NCBI GenBank assembly: GCA_000153145.1
Contig: CH672415.1
Coordinates: 1,732,767 to 1,796,766, forward strand
Direction of reading: 5' to 3'
From: a marine actinobacterium PHSC20C1
GTDB lineage: Bacteria > Actinomycetota > Actinomycetes > Actinomycetales > Microbacteriaceae
Length of the DNA stretch: 64,000 bases
Part shown: positions 9,146 to 18,230 of the stretch, in pieces
Position numbering within the stretch: position 1 is the stretch's first letter
How the letters are laid out: each line of letters begins with the position of its first letter
The notes under the pieces: generated by a model
The model's input: only the letters and a program-made list of their open reading frames with translations
The model's database searches: none
Told to the model about the DNA's origin: nothing
Program-made: the position numbers and the translations under genes

Positions 9146-9886
9146 GTGCTCGCTCTCGTTGCTCTCTCCATTGTTGTCGGAGCACTCTCACAACGAATAA
9201 CGGGGATGGGCTTTGCACTCGTCGCTTCGCCTCTTGTGGTGATCCTGCTCGGTCCTTTTGATGGCGTGCTCGTTGTCAACCTGTGTGGCGTCGTTTCTTC
9301 GCTGCTCATCATCCCGCGAGTGTGGCGGCACATTGAGTGGCGCACACTGGCGTGGCTTGCAATCCCGGCAGTGGTCGCGATCGTTCCTGGCTCGCTGTTG
9401 GTGACGCGACTTCCCGGCGCTGTCATGCAGCTTGGTGTCGGTGTGCTTGTGATTGTGGCCCTCACGGCGACTTTGCTCATCAGGCGTGCCGAACATGTTG
9501 TTCCGGCACGGCCTGCAGCAATTGTGGCGGGAGCGGCATCCGGATTCATGAACACTGCTGCGGGCGTCGGCGGTCCAGCGCTCAGTATCTATGCGGTGAT
9601 TATGCGCTGGCCTCAAGTGAACTTTGCGGCGACGCTGCAACCCTATTTCGTGATCGTTGGCACGGCTTCGCTTGTCACGAAAGCCATTTTCTCTGGCGGG
9701 CAACTTCCTGACTTGGATGCTGTGAGCTGGATCATCATCGTGGGTGCTTTGCTGGCGGGGCTCGCCCTGGGCGAAGTACTCAACCGCCATGTGAGCCACG
9801 GGGTTGCACGGATCGCGGTCATCATTGTCGCCTACGTTGGCGGCACGGTTGCTGTGATCGATGGCGCCCTAGGCCTCGCAGCCTAG
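9146..9886 (+). CDS. TauE/SafE-type sulfite exporter / anion permease
   Basis: The 246-residue product has about eight hydrophobic segments and the TauE/SafE pattern: an early AGALSQRITGMGFALVASPLVV-like helix pair (QRITGMGFALVASP seen) and a central ASGFMNTAAGVGGPALSIYAV repeat of it. The family moves organosulfonates or other small organic anions across the inner membrane. Substrate is not evident; no sulfur genes are adjacent. The GTG start appears leaderless. A hairpin terminator follows, shared with the converging catalase gene. Confidence 0.85.
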   Translation: MLALVALSIVVGALSQRITGMGFALVASPLVVILLGPFDGVLVVNLCGVVSSLLIIPRVWRHIEWRTLAWLAIPAVVAIVPGSLLVTRLPGAVMQLGVGVLVIVALTATLLIRRAEHVVPARPAAIVAGAASGFMNTAAGVGGPALSIYAVIMRWPQVNFAATLQPYFVIVGTASLVTKAIFSGGQLPDLDAVSWIIIVGALLAGLALGEVLNRHVSHGVARIAVIIVAYVGGTVAVIDGALGLAA

Positions 9887-9897
9887 CCCTTAACGAA

Positions 9898-9936
9898 CGG
9901 ATGCCCGGCCCCCAACTTTCGGGGACCGGGCATCCG
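9898..9936. terminator. Bidirectional intrinsic terminator
   Basis: A stem of about 15 pairs (CGGATGCCCGG... with ...CCGGGCATCCG, one mismatch) lies between the converging TauE permease and catalase genes. Confidence 0.8.
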
Positions 9937-9986
9937 GAGTTCAGCGGTTCGCTCGCGCGAGCCGCTCTACTTCTTGCGAAGCGTTG

Positions 9987-11486
9987 CTAGTTGGCTGGAC
10001 CAACTCCGACGGGGTCGGCTTCTTCGTTGGCGGTGTCGCCGTTGCCGGGAACCGTCTGGCGAAGGGTGGCGCCGAGTTCGGCATCCACGCTGCCCCAGTA
10101 CCAGTAGAAACGCTCGAGGATCTCGGGGATCGTGATGCCACGGCCCTGTCCGGTGAGGGTTTCGATAAAGCGCTTCTTCGACTCTTCGGTGAAGACGTCA
10201 CGGTAGAGCGTGCCGGCCTGACCGAAGTCGTCGTCTTCAGAGTGCAGCGTCTGGGCGCTGCGCATGAGTTCACCGTCGCTGGCCCAGCCACCTTCGCCGG
10301 CAAGCTCGGGCTGAGCCGCAGGCCCACCGAAGGAGTTGGGCGTGTAGGTGCGATCGGCGGCATCACCGATCTTGTAGTTCATGGCGCCTTCGTGCTGGTA
10401 GTTGCGCGATTCGGAGGCGTGCGGCTGGTTGACCGGCAGCTGGTTGTAGTTGGCTCCGATGCGGTTGCGCTGGGCATCCGGGTAGGAGAACACACGCGCC
10501 ATCAGCATCTTGTCTGGGCTGATGTCGGTGCCGGGAACCATGTTCGACGGCGAGAACGCTGACTGCTCGATCTGCGCGAAGAAGCTTTCCGGGTTGCGGT
10601 TGAGCGTGAAGTGGCCAACCGGAATCAGCGGGTAGTCCTTGTGCGACCAGGTCTTGGTCATGTCGAACGGGTTGAAGCGGTAGGTCTTTGCTTCTTCGTA
10701 GGGCATGATCTGAACGGAAACATCCCAGGTGGGGTAGTCGCCGTTGGCGATGGCATTGAAGAGGTCGCGACGGTAATAGTCGGCGTCTTCACCGGCGATG
10801 CGTTCGGCATCCGCAGCTTCCATCAGTTCGACGCCCTGGCGGGAGTGGAAGTGGTACTGCACCCAGAAGCGTTCGCCTTCGGCGTTGATCCACTGGTAGG
10901 TGTGCGATCCGTAGCCGTTGATGTGGCGCCACGACTTGCTGAGGCCACGGTCACCCATGAGGTACGTGACCTGGTGGGCACTTTCGGGCGAGAGGGTCCA
11001 GAAGTCCCACTGCATGTCGCCGTTGCGCAGGCCGGAGTCGCCCATGCGCTTCTGCGAGTGGATGAAGTCGGGGAACTTCATTGCATCACGGAGGAAGAAC
11101 ACGGGGGTGTTGTTTCCGACGATGTCGTAGTTGCCCTCGGTGCTGTAGAAACGCAGTGCGAATCCGCGAACATCGCGCCAGGTGTCTGGCGAACCTTGCT
11201 CGCCGGCTACGGACGAGAAACGCAGAATGGTTTCGCTTGTTGCGCCCTTCTGGAAGACGGCAGCTTTGGTGTACTTCGATACGTCTTCAGTGACGACGAA
11301 TTCTCCAAATGCTCCACCACCCTTGGCGTGGGGGTTGCGCTCCGGCACACGCTCACGGTTGAACGAGGCAAGCTTCTCAACCAGGAAGCGGTCGTGGAGT
11401 GCAGTGATTCCATCGGGACCTGTGGTGAGCGAATGTTCGTCGCTCGCAATCGGTGCGCCGGCCTGGGTTGTCGTGGGTTTGGTCAC
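9987..11486 (-). CDS. katA: Monofunctional haem catalase
   Basis: The 499-residue product is a clade-type monofunctional catalase that removes hydrogen peroxide. The active-site His is H53 in [34 protein letters not shown] is intact, and the haem ligand Tyr lies in [20 protein letters not shown] chose the GTG at 11486 because AGGAGA lies four bases upstream and the length is then typical; an upstream ATG would add 82 unrelated residues that run back over the fur gene. The fur gene lies 80 bases upstream on the same strand, and a nine-base element is shared with the fur promoter, so peroxide or iron control is likely. The gene symbol is by family only. Confidence 0.95.
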   Translation of the reverse strand: MTKPTTTQAGAPIASDEHSLTTGPDGITALHDRFLVEKLASFNRERVPERNPHAKGGGAFGEFVVTEDVSKYTKAAVFQKGATSETILRFSSVAGEQGSPDTWRDVRGFALRFYSTEGNYDIVGNNTPVFFLRDAMKFPDFIHSQKRMGDSGLRNGDMQWDFWTLSPESAHQVTYLMGDRGLSKSWRHINGYGSHTYQWINAEGERFWVQYHFHSRQGVELMEAADAERIAGEDADYYRRDLFNAIANGDYPTWDVSVQIMPYEEAKTYRFNPFDMTKTWSHKDYPLIPVGHFTLNRNPESFFAQIEQSAFSPSNMVPGTDISPDKMLMARVFSYPDAQRNRIGANYNQLPVNQPHASESRNYQHEGAMNYKIGDAADRTYTPNSFGGPAAQPELAGEGGWASDGELMRSAQTLHSEDDDFGQAGTLYRDVFTEESKKRFIETLTGQGRGITIPEILERFYWYWGSVDAELGATLRQTVPGNGDTANEEADPVGVGPAN

Positions 11487-11545
11487 GATGTCTCCTTTTT
11501 GTGTGGGGATTATTAGGGGCGAAAAGGGAAGTCGGTCGACAGCGT

Positions 11546-11554
11546 AGACAACTC
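11546..11554. promoter_or_regulatory. Candidate Fur half-site upstream of catalase
   Basis: AGACAACTC here is identical to 12051-12059 in the fur promoter. It lies about 60 bases before the catalase start. Operator function is inferred only from the repeat. Confidence 0.35.
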
Positions 11555-11566
11555 TGTCTGTGTTCT

Positions 11567-12016
11567 TTAGTCTGCGCTCTTTTGGTTGAGAGCGCTCTGG
11601 CAATCGGGGCATACTCCCCAAAAGTTCACTTCGGCAGTGTGCACGGTGAAACCACCAGCCTCGGATGGGGTGAGGCACGGCGCTGCGCCAACAACGCAAT
11701 CGACGTCGCGAACGGCACCACATTCGGTGCACACGAGGTGGTGGTGGTTGTCGCCGGTGCGGCGTTCATAGAGTGCGGATGACCCTGCCGATTCGATCTT
11801 GCGCAGCAAGCCCGCCGTCGTCAGCGCGGCGAGCACGCCGTACACCGCTTGGAGGGAGGTGCCCGGCAAACTCGGCAGTACCGCTCCGAAGATCGTGTCG
11901 GCGTTGGAGTGCGGGATGTCGGTGAGGGCGCTCAGCACCGCGATACGGGGCTCAGTCACTTTCAGACCGGCCTCTCGCAGAGTGTCGGCGAGCGCCGCAT
12001 CCGTCACTGTTTCCAT
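11567..12016 (-). CDS. Fur family transcriptional repressor (PerR/CatR-like)
   Basis: The 149-residue product has a winged helix domain in residues 1-85 and a C-terminal metal domain with [10 protein letters not shown] and a second Cys pair in GVCPDCQ, which form the structural zinc site. Fur-family repressors sense iron or peroxide. Its place 80 bases upstream of catalase and the operator in its own promoter suggest a peroxide sensor that controls catalase and itself. I chose the ATG at 12016; an earlier ATG at 12088 would start inside the operator. A TACCGT box seven bases upstream suggests a leaderless message. Confidence 0.9.
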   Translation of the reverse strand: METVTDAALADTLREAGLKVTEPRIAVLSALTDIPHSNADTIFGAVLPSLPGTSLQAVYGVLAALTTAGLLRKIESAGSSALYERRTGDNHHHLVCTECGAVRDVDCVVGAAPCLTPSEAGGFTVHTAEVNFWGVCPDCQSALNQKSAD

Positions 12017-12023
12017 GGATACG

Positions 12024-12048
12024 ACGGTATCAGTTGTTTTGAACAACT
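12024..12048 (-). promoter_or_regulatory. fur promoter and Fur-type operator
   Basis: A perfect inverted repeat, AGTTGTT-TTG-AACAACT (12032-12048), sits directly upstream of a TACCGT -10 box (12024-12029). A TTGAGT candidate -35 lies just beyond. The position between the promoter elements fits autorepression. Confidence 0.6.
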
Positions 12049-12115
12049 CAAGACAACTCGCGGTGAATTGCGAACTCCGGGCCCACAATCGTGTGACACC
12101 GCACCCACGAAAACG

Positions 12116-13300
12116 CTAGTGAACTAGTGGGAGCAAAGCGCCATACGCCGCCGCAAGCACCTTCGCTACGGCCTCAACACTTTCGTCGTCCGGCAAAAAA
12201 TCTGCGCTGTGCAGAGTGAGATCTGGCCGGAGCGCAGGCGTGCGTGTGCCCAGAAACATCATTAGTCCGGGATACACATCGCTGTAGAACGAGAAATCAT
12301 CCGATCCACACGAACGCATCGGCTCAACAACATCAAGGCCCTGGGCATGCAGTGCGGGGTCGACGAGACCGACGAGTTCAGGGTCATTGCTCAGCACAGG
12401 CTCACCCTGGGTGATCTCGACAGTGCCGGTGCAGTAATTAGCTTCAGCCACGAGCCTGACCGTGCGTTCCAGCTCTCGGGCAATCGTCAGCCGATCCTCA
12501 GATGTCGAACTTCGAATCGAGCCAGATGCACTGGCCACCGCCGGAATCACATTAGCTGCTTGGCCAGCGTGCACACTGCCGAAGCTCACAACCACGGGAT
12601 TCATGGGATCAATCTTGCGGCTCACAATTGTTTGTACCGACGAAACGATCTGAGCCATCGTGACAATGGGATCGGTGCTCTTGTGCGGATACGCCGAGTG
12701 CCCGCCAGCGCCCTCGACGACGATCCTGAATTCATCCGATGCCGCGTTGACGACTCCGGCACCAGTCGTGACCGAGCCCACCGGAACGTCAGGATGAACA
12801 TGAACACCGAGCACTGCGCGTACATCGTGCGCGTCGAGCAGCCCACTCTCCATGATGTCGCGCGCACCAGAAGGATAAGACTCTTCTCGCGGCTGGAAAA
12901 TGAAGACCAGAGCAACGGGAAGATCGACGGTCATTGCCGCTTTCGCGAGCGCTACCGCTCCCGCCATGTGCACGTCGTGACCACACGCATGCATACCGCC
13001 GTTGGTAGAGGCAAAAGGCGAACCCGTTTTTTCGTGCACGGGAAGAGCATCCAACTCAGCACGAATCGCGATGGATGGACCCGTCTTGGGCCCGATGCGC
13101 ACGATGCGTCCGGTGTCAGCAACCGTCTCGAAGTCAGAAACATCGAGCGCCGCAATGATGCGGTCGGCTGTTGGCCCTTCCTCGCCTGAGAGAGAAGGGT
13201 TGCGGTGAAGCTCATGGCGCAGTTCGATAGCAGCCGAAAGCTGCTCATCGAGCTTGGAGAGCAGCAACGACTGCTCTTCTACTGACTTAACACTGTGCAT
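12116..13300 (-). CDS. M20 family amidohydrolase (hippurate/N-acyl-amino-acid hydrolase type)
   Basis: The 394-residue product is an M20D-type metallo-amidohydrolase that cleaves N-acyl amino acids or aryl amides. Metal-site motifs are present: MHACGHDVHM around residue 105, FIFQPREES near 135, and the dimerisation-lid AGGHSAYPHKSTDP. The last metal His is in LTLHSADFLPD. It is the last gene of the liv-type operon, 40 bases after the glutamine-synthetase-like gene. This places deacylation in the same pathway as ligation and import, but the substrate is unknown. Confidence 0.9.
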   Translation of the reverse strand: MHSVKSVEEQSLLLSKLDEQLSAAIELRHELHRNPSLSGEEGPTADRIIAALDVSDFETVADTGRIVRIGPKTGPSIAIRAELDALPVHEKTGSPFASTNGGMHACGHDVHMAGAVALAKAAMTVDLPVALVFIFQPREESYPSGARDIMESGLLDAHDVRAVLGVHVHPDVPVGSVTTGAGVVNAASDEFRIVVEGAGGHSAYPHKSTDPIVTMAQIVSSVQTIVSRKIDPMNPVVVSFGSVHAGQAANVIPAVASASGSIRSSTSEDRLTIARELERTVRLVAEANYCTGTVEITQGEPVLSNDPELVGLVDPALHAQGLDVVEPMRSCGSDDFSFYSDVYPGLMMFLGTRTPALRPDLTLHSADFLPDDESVEAVAKVLAAAYGALLPLVH

Positions 13301-13340
13301 GGGAGACCTTTGTTCAATTCACGGACGACACGATGAACGC

Positions 13341-14684
13341 CTAGTACGCGTACGAGTACGCCGCATATTTCTCATCGTCGGACAGCCCGTTGACGTGCTC
13401 AATTTCTGCACGCTTCACGAGAACAAACGTCTCAAGAAGTCGCTCAGGGAACCAACCGGTGACGACGTCATCAGCGGCAAGAAGGTCGAGAGCGTTACCC
13501 AGCGAGTGCGGAAGATTACCAACGCCGTACTCGTCTAATTGCTCTTGAGTCAGCTCAGAAGTTTCGCCGGAGACCACCTTGGGCGCGGGAAGGTTGTTGC
13601 GGATTCCTTCAAGACCTGCGCGAATCAGAGTGCCTAGGGCGATCCACGGGTTGCTTGTCACATCAGCACCACGGAACTCCAAGTTGTACTGCCGTGCAGG
13701 GTTCGCGTTGGGGCGTTCGAACAGCGGGCAGATACGAAGGAGGGCTTCTCGGTTGTTCTCGCCCAAGAACACGCCACCAACGCTCCAGTGACCGGGAGCT
13801 AGTCGCTCGTAAGAGACAACGCCAGACGCGGCGAGGGCAGAAATCGCGGATGCGTGCTTGAGGATTCCCGCAGCGAACGATCCAGCGACGGCAGAAAGTC
13901 CGCCCTCTCGACTGGGGTCGTACGCGACAGGCTCGTTGTTGTCATCGAGAAGGCTGAGGTGAATATGAACACCAGAGCCGCTGCCGCTGGCTTCAACAAT
14001 CGGGCTGAAGCTGGCAGTGTGACCCAACTGGGTTGCGGTGTTGCGCACGATCTCGCGAAGAAGAATCGCTCGATCTGCTGCCGCCAGAGCATCCGCAGGA
14101 GCAACCGTGACCTCCCACTGGCGAGGAGCGTATTCGGGCAGCCACATTTCGGGCTCGAGACCCGCGTCTTCGAGTGCGGCCATGATGCTCGAACCCAGCG
14201 GCTCGAGCTCAAGAAGATTTCGTAGCGAGAACGCAATATTCGGAGCCTCTGGATCTTGATCGAGAAGCATGAACTCGTGTTCGAACGAGGAAAGCACTGA
14301 CAGCCCGGTCTCCGCTTTGAGATCGGCAATCGCGTCGCGCAAGAACGTGCGGGGACAGCAGTCCCAGGCGCTGCCATCCTGATTCACGATGTCAGAAAGC
14401 ACAACCTTCGTCGGCTCAGCATCAGGCAAGGGAATTTGCGAGAGACTCGTGACGTCTGGCTGCAGTCGAAGGTCGCCAACGGAGCCGAAAGGGTTTGGCG
14501 AAACGATTTCGCCGAACGGGTTGATCGCCAAGTTGGCGGGCACCCAGCCCGATCCATTCACGAGGTATTTGTCGAGTTCGCTCTGGCGCACCGACCGCCC
14601 CCGGCACTGACCAGAGAGATCGGAGGTCAAAATTACTGCCAATGGTTCTCTGCGCAACGTGTGCTCCCTGCCTAATGACGTCAT
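13341..14684 (-). CDS. Glutamine-synthetase-like gamma-glutamyl ligase
   Basis: The 447-residue product belongs to the glutamine synthetase superfamily but not to the nitrogen-assimilating GlnA type. It has FEHEFML, QWEVTVAPADALAAADRAIL, GSGVHIHLSL, NREALLRICP and NLEFRGADVTSNPW, which are the metal- and ATP-binding landmarks. Such relatives (PuuA, GlnA3-type, FluG C-domain) join glutamate to amines. Its ATG overlaps the RpiR regulator stop by four bases. It sits in an operon with a Liv-type importer and an M20 hydrolase, so it probably activates or detoxifies an imported amine. Acceptor unknown. Confidence 0.85.
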   Translation of the reverse strand: MTSLGREHTLRREPLAVILTSDLSGQCRGRSVRQSELDKYLVNGSGWVPANLAINPFGEIVSPNPFGSVGDLRLQPDVTSLSQIPLPDAEPTKVVLSDIVNQDGSAWDCCPRTFLRDAIADLKAETGLSVLSSFEHEFMLLDQDPEAPNIAFSLRNLLELEPLGSSIMAALEDAGLEPEMWLPEYAPRQWEVTVAPADALAAADRAILLREIVRNTATQLGHTASFSPIVEASGSGSGVHIHLSLLDDNNEPVAYDPSREGGLSAVAGSFAAGILKHASAISALAASGVVSYERLAPGHWSVGGVFLGENNREALLRICPLFERPNANPARQYNLEFRGADVTSNPWIALGTLIRAGLEGIRNNLPAPKVVSGETSELTQEQLDEYGVGNLPHSLGNALDLLAADDVVTGWFPERLLETFVLVKRAEIEHVNGLSDDEKYAAYSYAY

Positions 14685-15589
14685 GTGGTCTCTGCGTCGT
14701 CGCCCGGCCCGAAGCCAGGGATCTGCAATGTCTTTTCTTGCAACGCATCGAATGCTTGGATGCGTTGGGTGGGGCTATCGCCCAGTTCTTCAACGACGCC
14801 GGCGATCACGGTTTCCACTAGCGCGAAGCCTGAGGTCAGTGAGTCGAATGGTGACGGCGAGGTTACTGAGCTCGAAAGCAAGTAGTCCGCGTGTTTGGCG
14901 GCCGGCGACAACCACGGATCGGTGAAGAGCACCGTCGTCGCTTTTTTGTTCTTGGCGTTCTTGAGGAAGCTGACAGTGCCTCCCTGATAGCGCCGATAGT
15001 CGAAGGCGATGAGCACATCTCGAGAGGTGAAGTCGAGAAGCGTGAATGCCTTCTCTTGTTCGGTGGGGTCGACATGGTTCACGTCTTTGCGCAGTAGCCG
15101 CAAATGCAAGGTGAGGTACTGCGCCAGGAGATCGCTGAATCGGCCGCCGACTGTCCAGATGCGGTTGCGCGGGTTCGCGATGAGTTTTGCGATCTCAATG
15201 ATTTCGGTTTCGGGAATCGCGTTGAAAGTCGCGTCTAGTCCCTCTGCGAGTACTCGCTTGGAGTCGGCGACAAACTTGATCCCGCTCTGCGTTCCCGGCG
15301 TCGTGCTCGCCGATCGCTCGCCGTACATTTCCAGTGGTGACGACGTTCGAACAGAGATTTCTTGTCGAAGAAGCTTCTGCATTTGCGGGTACGAACCGAT
15401 TCCCAATTTGGAAATGAGGCGGAGCACCGTTGGCGCACTGACGTTCGCTCGCTCGGCAAGCCGGTGCACTGGCTCGAGCCCTGCTACTGGGTAGTCCGCG
15501 ATGAGTACGCGAGATACTCGGCGTTCGGCCGGGCTGAGGCTTTCGTGCTCTTTCTTGAGCTGTTCAGCAAGGGTGAGAGGACTTGTCAT
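14681..15589 (-). CDS. RpiR/MurR family regulator with SIS domain
   Basis: The 302-residue product has an N-terminal helix-turn-helix (PTVLRLISKLGIGSYPQMQKLL near residues 50-70, partly quoted) and a sugar-isomerase (SIS) domain in about 120-270 that binds phosphorylated or anionic effectors. It is embedded in the operon: its ATG overlaps the livM stop by four bases and its own stop overlaps the ligase start by four. It is therefore the obvious candidate local regulator of this locus, although SIS domains usually sense sugar phosphates, which is at odds with an amino-acid-type transporter. Confidence 0.88.
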   Translation of the reverse strand: MTSPLTLAEQLKKEHESLSPAERRVSRVLIADYPVAGLEPVHRLAERANVSAPTVLRLISKLGIGSYPQMQKLLRQEISVRTSSPLEMYGERSASTTPGTQSGIKFVADSKRVLAEGLDATFNAIPETEIIEIAKLIANPRNRIWTVGGRFSDLLAQYLTLHLRLLRKDVNHVDPTEQEKAFTLLDFTSRDVLIAFDYRRYQGGTVSFLKNAKNKKATTVLFTDPWLSPAAKHADYLLSSSVTSPSPFDSLTSGFALVETVIAGVVEELGDSPTQRIQAFDALQEKTLQIPGFGPGDDAETT

Positions 15590-16623
15590 GACGCACTACC
15601 TATCGATCGTTTACGAAAGAGGCGAAGCTCTCTCGTTCCCATTAGCCCGAGAGGCGCTTTCACCAGAACAAACAACAACACCGCTGCCAAGATCAGATCC
15701 GCAATACCGGCGGGCAGCGAAATACCACCGGTGAATGCTCCGTCTTGAAATCTTCTCAGAATTTCTTGGAGAACCGACACTCCTAGGGCCCCAATAACGG
15801 CACCGCTCAGCGAAAGGTAGCCTCCCAAGACAATCATCACGATGAACGAAAATGTGAGGCTCAAGAAGAAGGTCTGAGAGTTAAAGGTCGTAAAGAACCC
15901 GGCGTACAGAGCGCCGGCAAATCCGACAGGGATCGAACTCAGTACCCACGCGAAGACGCGGTGCCGGCCAACGGCGATTCCGGATGCTGTTGCCGCTAAG
16001 TAATCTTCTCGCGAGGCCTGCAATTGAAGCCCGCTCCGCGACTTCTTGTAAGCCCAAGCGATCACGATCACGAGCGCCGCGATTCCGGCAGCCCACCAGA
16101 TCGTCGTGGATTTCGGCAGGCCGATCATGCTGGATGAGCCGCGGGTAACGTCCGTCCAGCTGTTCAGCACGGTGAAGACGATCACGAGCAGTGCGAGCGT
16201 TGCGATTCCTGCCTGCAACCCTCCCAAACGCGCCATTATCGGCGCCGTGACGAGCGCGAGCACTGCTGCCGCGAGTCCGCCGACGAGAACCGCGATGGGA
16301 AACGGCGCGTGGATCGTCGCGAGGAAGCCGAGCGACTCTGGCAGATCCGAAAACATTGATGACTTGAGGTTGACGGGGATCGTGAGGTACGCGGTCGTGT
16401 ACGCCCCAATTGCCATGAAGCCAACGTGGCCGAACGACATGACGCCGGAGTTGCCCGAGAAGAGCGAGAGACCAGCAACGAACACTACAGCGATGAGCGC
16501 CTGAACAGTGACCCTAGTGATGGTGGGATCACCAAACACGGCGATAAGAGCTACTAGCCCCATGAGGGCGACAAGAAGAATCGGAGTTTCGAACAGTCGA
16601 CGAATGCGAGTTGAGTTGGTCAT
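15586..16623 (-). CDS. livM: Branched-chain-amino-acid-type ABC permease, LivM family
   Basis: The 345-residue product has about ten membrane segments and the LivM pattern: LFSGNSGVMSFGHVGFMAIGAY early on, and near the C-terminus GGYLSLSGAVIGALGVSVLQE. It forms half of the membrane channel with LivH. LivM-type systems carry hydrophobic amino acids but also urea, amides and other small nitrogenous solutes. The gene overlaps livH by four bases upstream and the RpiR gene by four bases downstream. Confidence 0.9.
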   Translation of the reverse strand: MTNSTRIRRLFETPILLVALMGLVALIAVFGDPTITRVTVQALIAVVFVAGLSLFSGNSGVMSFGHVGFMAIGAYTTAYLTIPVNLKSSMFSDLPESLGFLATIHAPFPIAVLVGGLAAAVLALVTAPIMARLGGLQAGIATLALLVIVFTVLNSWTDVTRGSSSMIGLPKSTTIWWAAGIAALVIVIAWAYKKSRSGLQLQASREDYLAATASGIAVGRHRVFAWVLSSIPVGFAGALYAGFFTTFNSQTFFLSLTFSFIVMIVLGGYLSLSGAVIGALGVSVLQEILRRFQDGAFTGGISLPAGIADLILAAVLLFVLVKAPLGLMGTRELRLFRKRSIGSAS

Positions 16624-17495
16624 GATGTGCGCACCTTCGTTCCCGAGAGAAGCCCTTGTGGGCGGATAACCAATACGACCATTACTGCCGAGTAGAGGAA
16701 GGCGTCTCGGAATGCAATGAGGTCTGTCGGCAGTGTTGCCTCAAGCAATCCAGTGCCCATTCCCAACAGAAGCCCTCCAAGAGCAGCGCCCTTGAGATTG
16801 CTCATTCCTCCAACGACGGCGCCGACAATGCCTATGAGCAGTGGTGTCAGCCCCATCTCTGCCGATACGGCACCCTGTCGAGCCACCAGGATGACTCCTG
16901 ATGCTGCAGCCATGACTCCGGCGATCGCAAAGGCGCTCATGATGACGAAGCTGCCTTTTACTCCCAGCGACTTGGCCACTTGAAAGTTTTCAGCGGATGC
17001 TCTGAGCTGCACGCCTAAGGGGGTTTTCTTCATTAGCAGCGCAAGCCCGCCGAGCAGCACGCCGCACAACACCAAGGTGACGATCTGAAGAACCGTGACC
17101 CGAATGCCGAAGACAGTAATCGATTCAGTCAAGAACGGCTGAGGGGGAACGCCCTGCGTACGGGGCAGGACGGTCATCCGCATCACGCTTTGGAGCGCCA
17201 GGCTCACCGCGAACGACGCAATCATCAACGTCACCGGGTCAGCGTTTCTTAGGGGCCTGAACGCTAGACGCTCAGTGAGCACCGAGACGACCACCGCAAA
17301 AACAACGGCAGCGAGCACCCCAACAAACCAGGGGTAGTCCTTGAACAGGTACATCGCGAAGGCACCGATCATGATGATCTCGCCGTAAGCGAAGTTCATC
17401 AGTCCCAAAATGCCGAAGAGCAGGGCGATGCCGATTGTGAGCAACGCGTAGGTGGCGCCGAGGCCCACCATGTCGACGATAATTTGTAAGATCAT
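16620..17495 (-). CDS. livH: Branched-chain-amino-acid-type ABC permease, LivH family
   Basis: The 291-residue product is hydrophobic throughout and opens with the LivH hallmark GLGATYALLTIGIALLFGILGLMNFAYGE (shortened motif GLMNFAYGEI). A GGMSNLKGAALGGLLLG stretch lies near the C-terminus. It pairs with LivM to form the channel. Its ATG overlaps the livF stop by four bases and its stop overlaps livM, so the five upstream genes are translationally linked. Confidence 0.92.
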   Translation of the reverse strand: MILQIIVDMVGLGATYALLTIGIALLFGILGLMNFAYGEIIMIGAFAMYLFKDYPWFVGVLAAVVFAVVVSVLTERLAFRPLRNADPVTLMIASFAVSLALQSVMRMTVLPRTQGVPPQPFLTESITVFGIRVTVLQIVTLVLCGVLLGGLALLMKKTPLGVQLRASAENFQVAKSLGVKGSFVIMSAFAIAGVMAAASGVILVARQGAVSAEMGLTPLLIGIVGAVVGGMSNLKGAALGGLLLGMGTGLLEATLPTDLIAFRDAFLYSAVMVVLVIRPQGLLSGTKVRTS

Positions 17496-18229
17496 TCTGA
17501 GTCACCCAGCAATCCGGTTGGCGAGAACCCGAGGTAATCGACGACGGCTTCATTGGCTGCGAGCTCTTTCGCGTCTCCACTGCCCAGAATCTTGCCCGGG
17601 GCTTGCATCACGTACGAGCGGTCCGATACTTCGATTGATCGCACAGCGTTTTGCTCGACGAGCAGGATTGTCACCCCTTCGTCGCGAAGTTGTTCGATGA
17701 CATCGAAGATCAAATCCACGATGATCGGGGCGAGCCCTAGCGTTGGCTCGTCAAGAAGCAGAAGTTTCGGGCGCAAGAGAAGCGCGCGGGCGATCGCAAG
17801 CTGCTGTTGTTCTCCTCCGGAGAGCAAGCTGGCTCCACGACTCCAGTACTCTCCAAGGATGGGAAACCGCGCAAGCTCCCGCTCGATGTCAGCGTCGATG
17901 TTTCGCGTGTCTTTTCGAGAAACCGCGCCAAGACGCAGGTTCTCGCCCACTGTGAGGCTCGAGAACACCCCTCGATCTTCGGGAACATAGGCTATGCGGT
18001 TCTTGATGACCGAGAATTTTTTGTCGGTCACGGCGGCACCGTCATAGGTGATCGACCCCGAGTGCACCGGCGCGATCCCCACAATTGACTTGAGAAGGGT
18101 CGATTTGCCGGCTCCGTTTTGGCCTATGAGGGAAACAAGTTCACCCTCGCCGACTTCGAGCGATGCCCCTTGAAGTGCCATTACGGACTTGCCGTAGCGA
18201 ACGAATAGCTCGTTGATCTCTAGAAGCAT
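17492..18229 (-). CDS. livF: ABC transporter ATPase, LivF family
   Basis: The 245-residue product has Walker A GQNGAGKST, signature LLSGGEQQQLAIARAL and Walker B LLLLDEPTLGLAP, followed by the LivF-typical VTILLVEQN. I chose the ATG at 18229, one base after the livG stop; the open frame extends upstream but the extra residues overlap livG and do not resemble the family. It energises import together with LivG. Confidence 0.93.
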   Translation of the reverse strand: MLLEINELFVRYGKSVMALQGASLEVGEGELVSLIGQNGAGKSTLLKSIVGIAPVHSGSITYDGAAVTDKKFSVIKNRIAYVPEDRGVFSSLTVGENLRLGAVSRKDTRNIDADIERELARFPILGEYWSRGASLLSGGEQQQLAIARALLLRPKLLLLDEPTLGLAPIIVDLIFDVIEQLRDEGVTILLVEQNAVRSIEVSDRSYVMQAPGKILGSGDAKELAANEAVVDYLGFSPTGLLGDSE

Positions 18230-18230
18230 T

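Noticed and set aside
10611-11516. A 301-codon plus-strand frame opposite catalase
   Set aside because: The minus-strand catalase is certain from active-site residues; the opposing frame is a codon-bias shadow.
11487-11732. Extended 82-residue N-terminus of catalase
   Set aside because: It overlaps fur, is unlike any catalase, and a GTG with AGGAGA four bases upstream gives the normal length.
12104-12131. Possible hairpin at the M20 gene end (CCCAC with GTGGG, inner CTAGT with ACTAG)
   Set aside because: Arms are short and overlapping and there is no T tract, so I did not list it as a terminator.
12347-13189. A 280-codon frame opposite the M20 amidohydrolase
   Set aside because: It is rich in Arg and His without a domain, typical of an antisense shadow.
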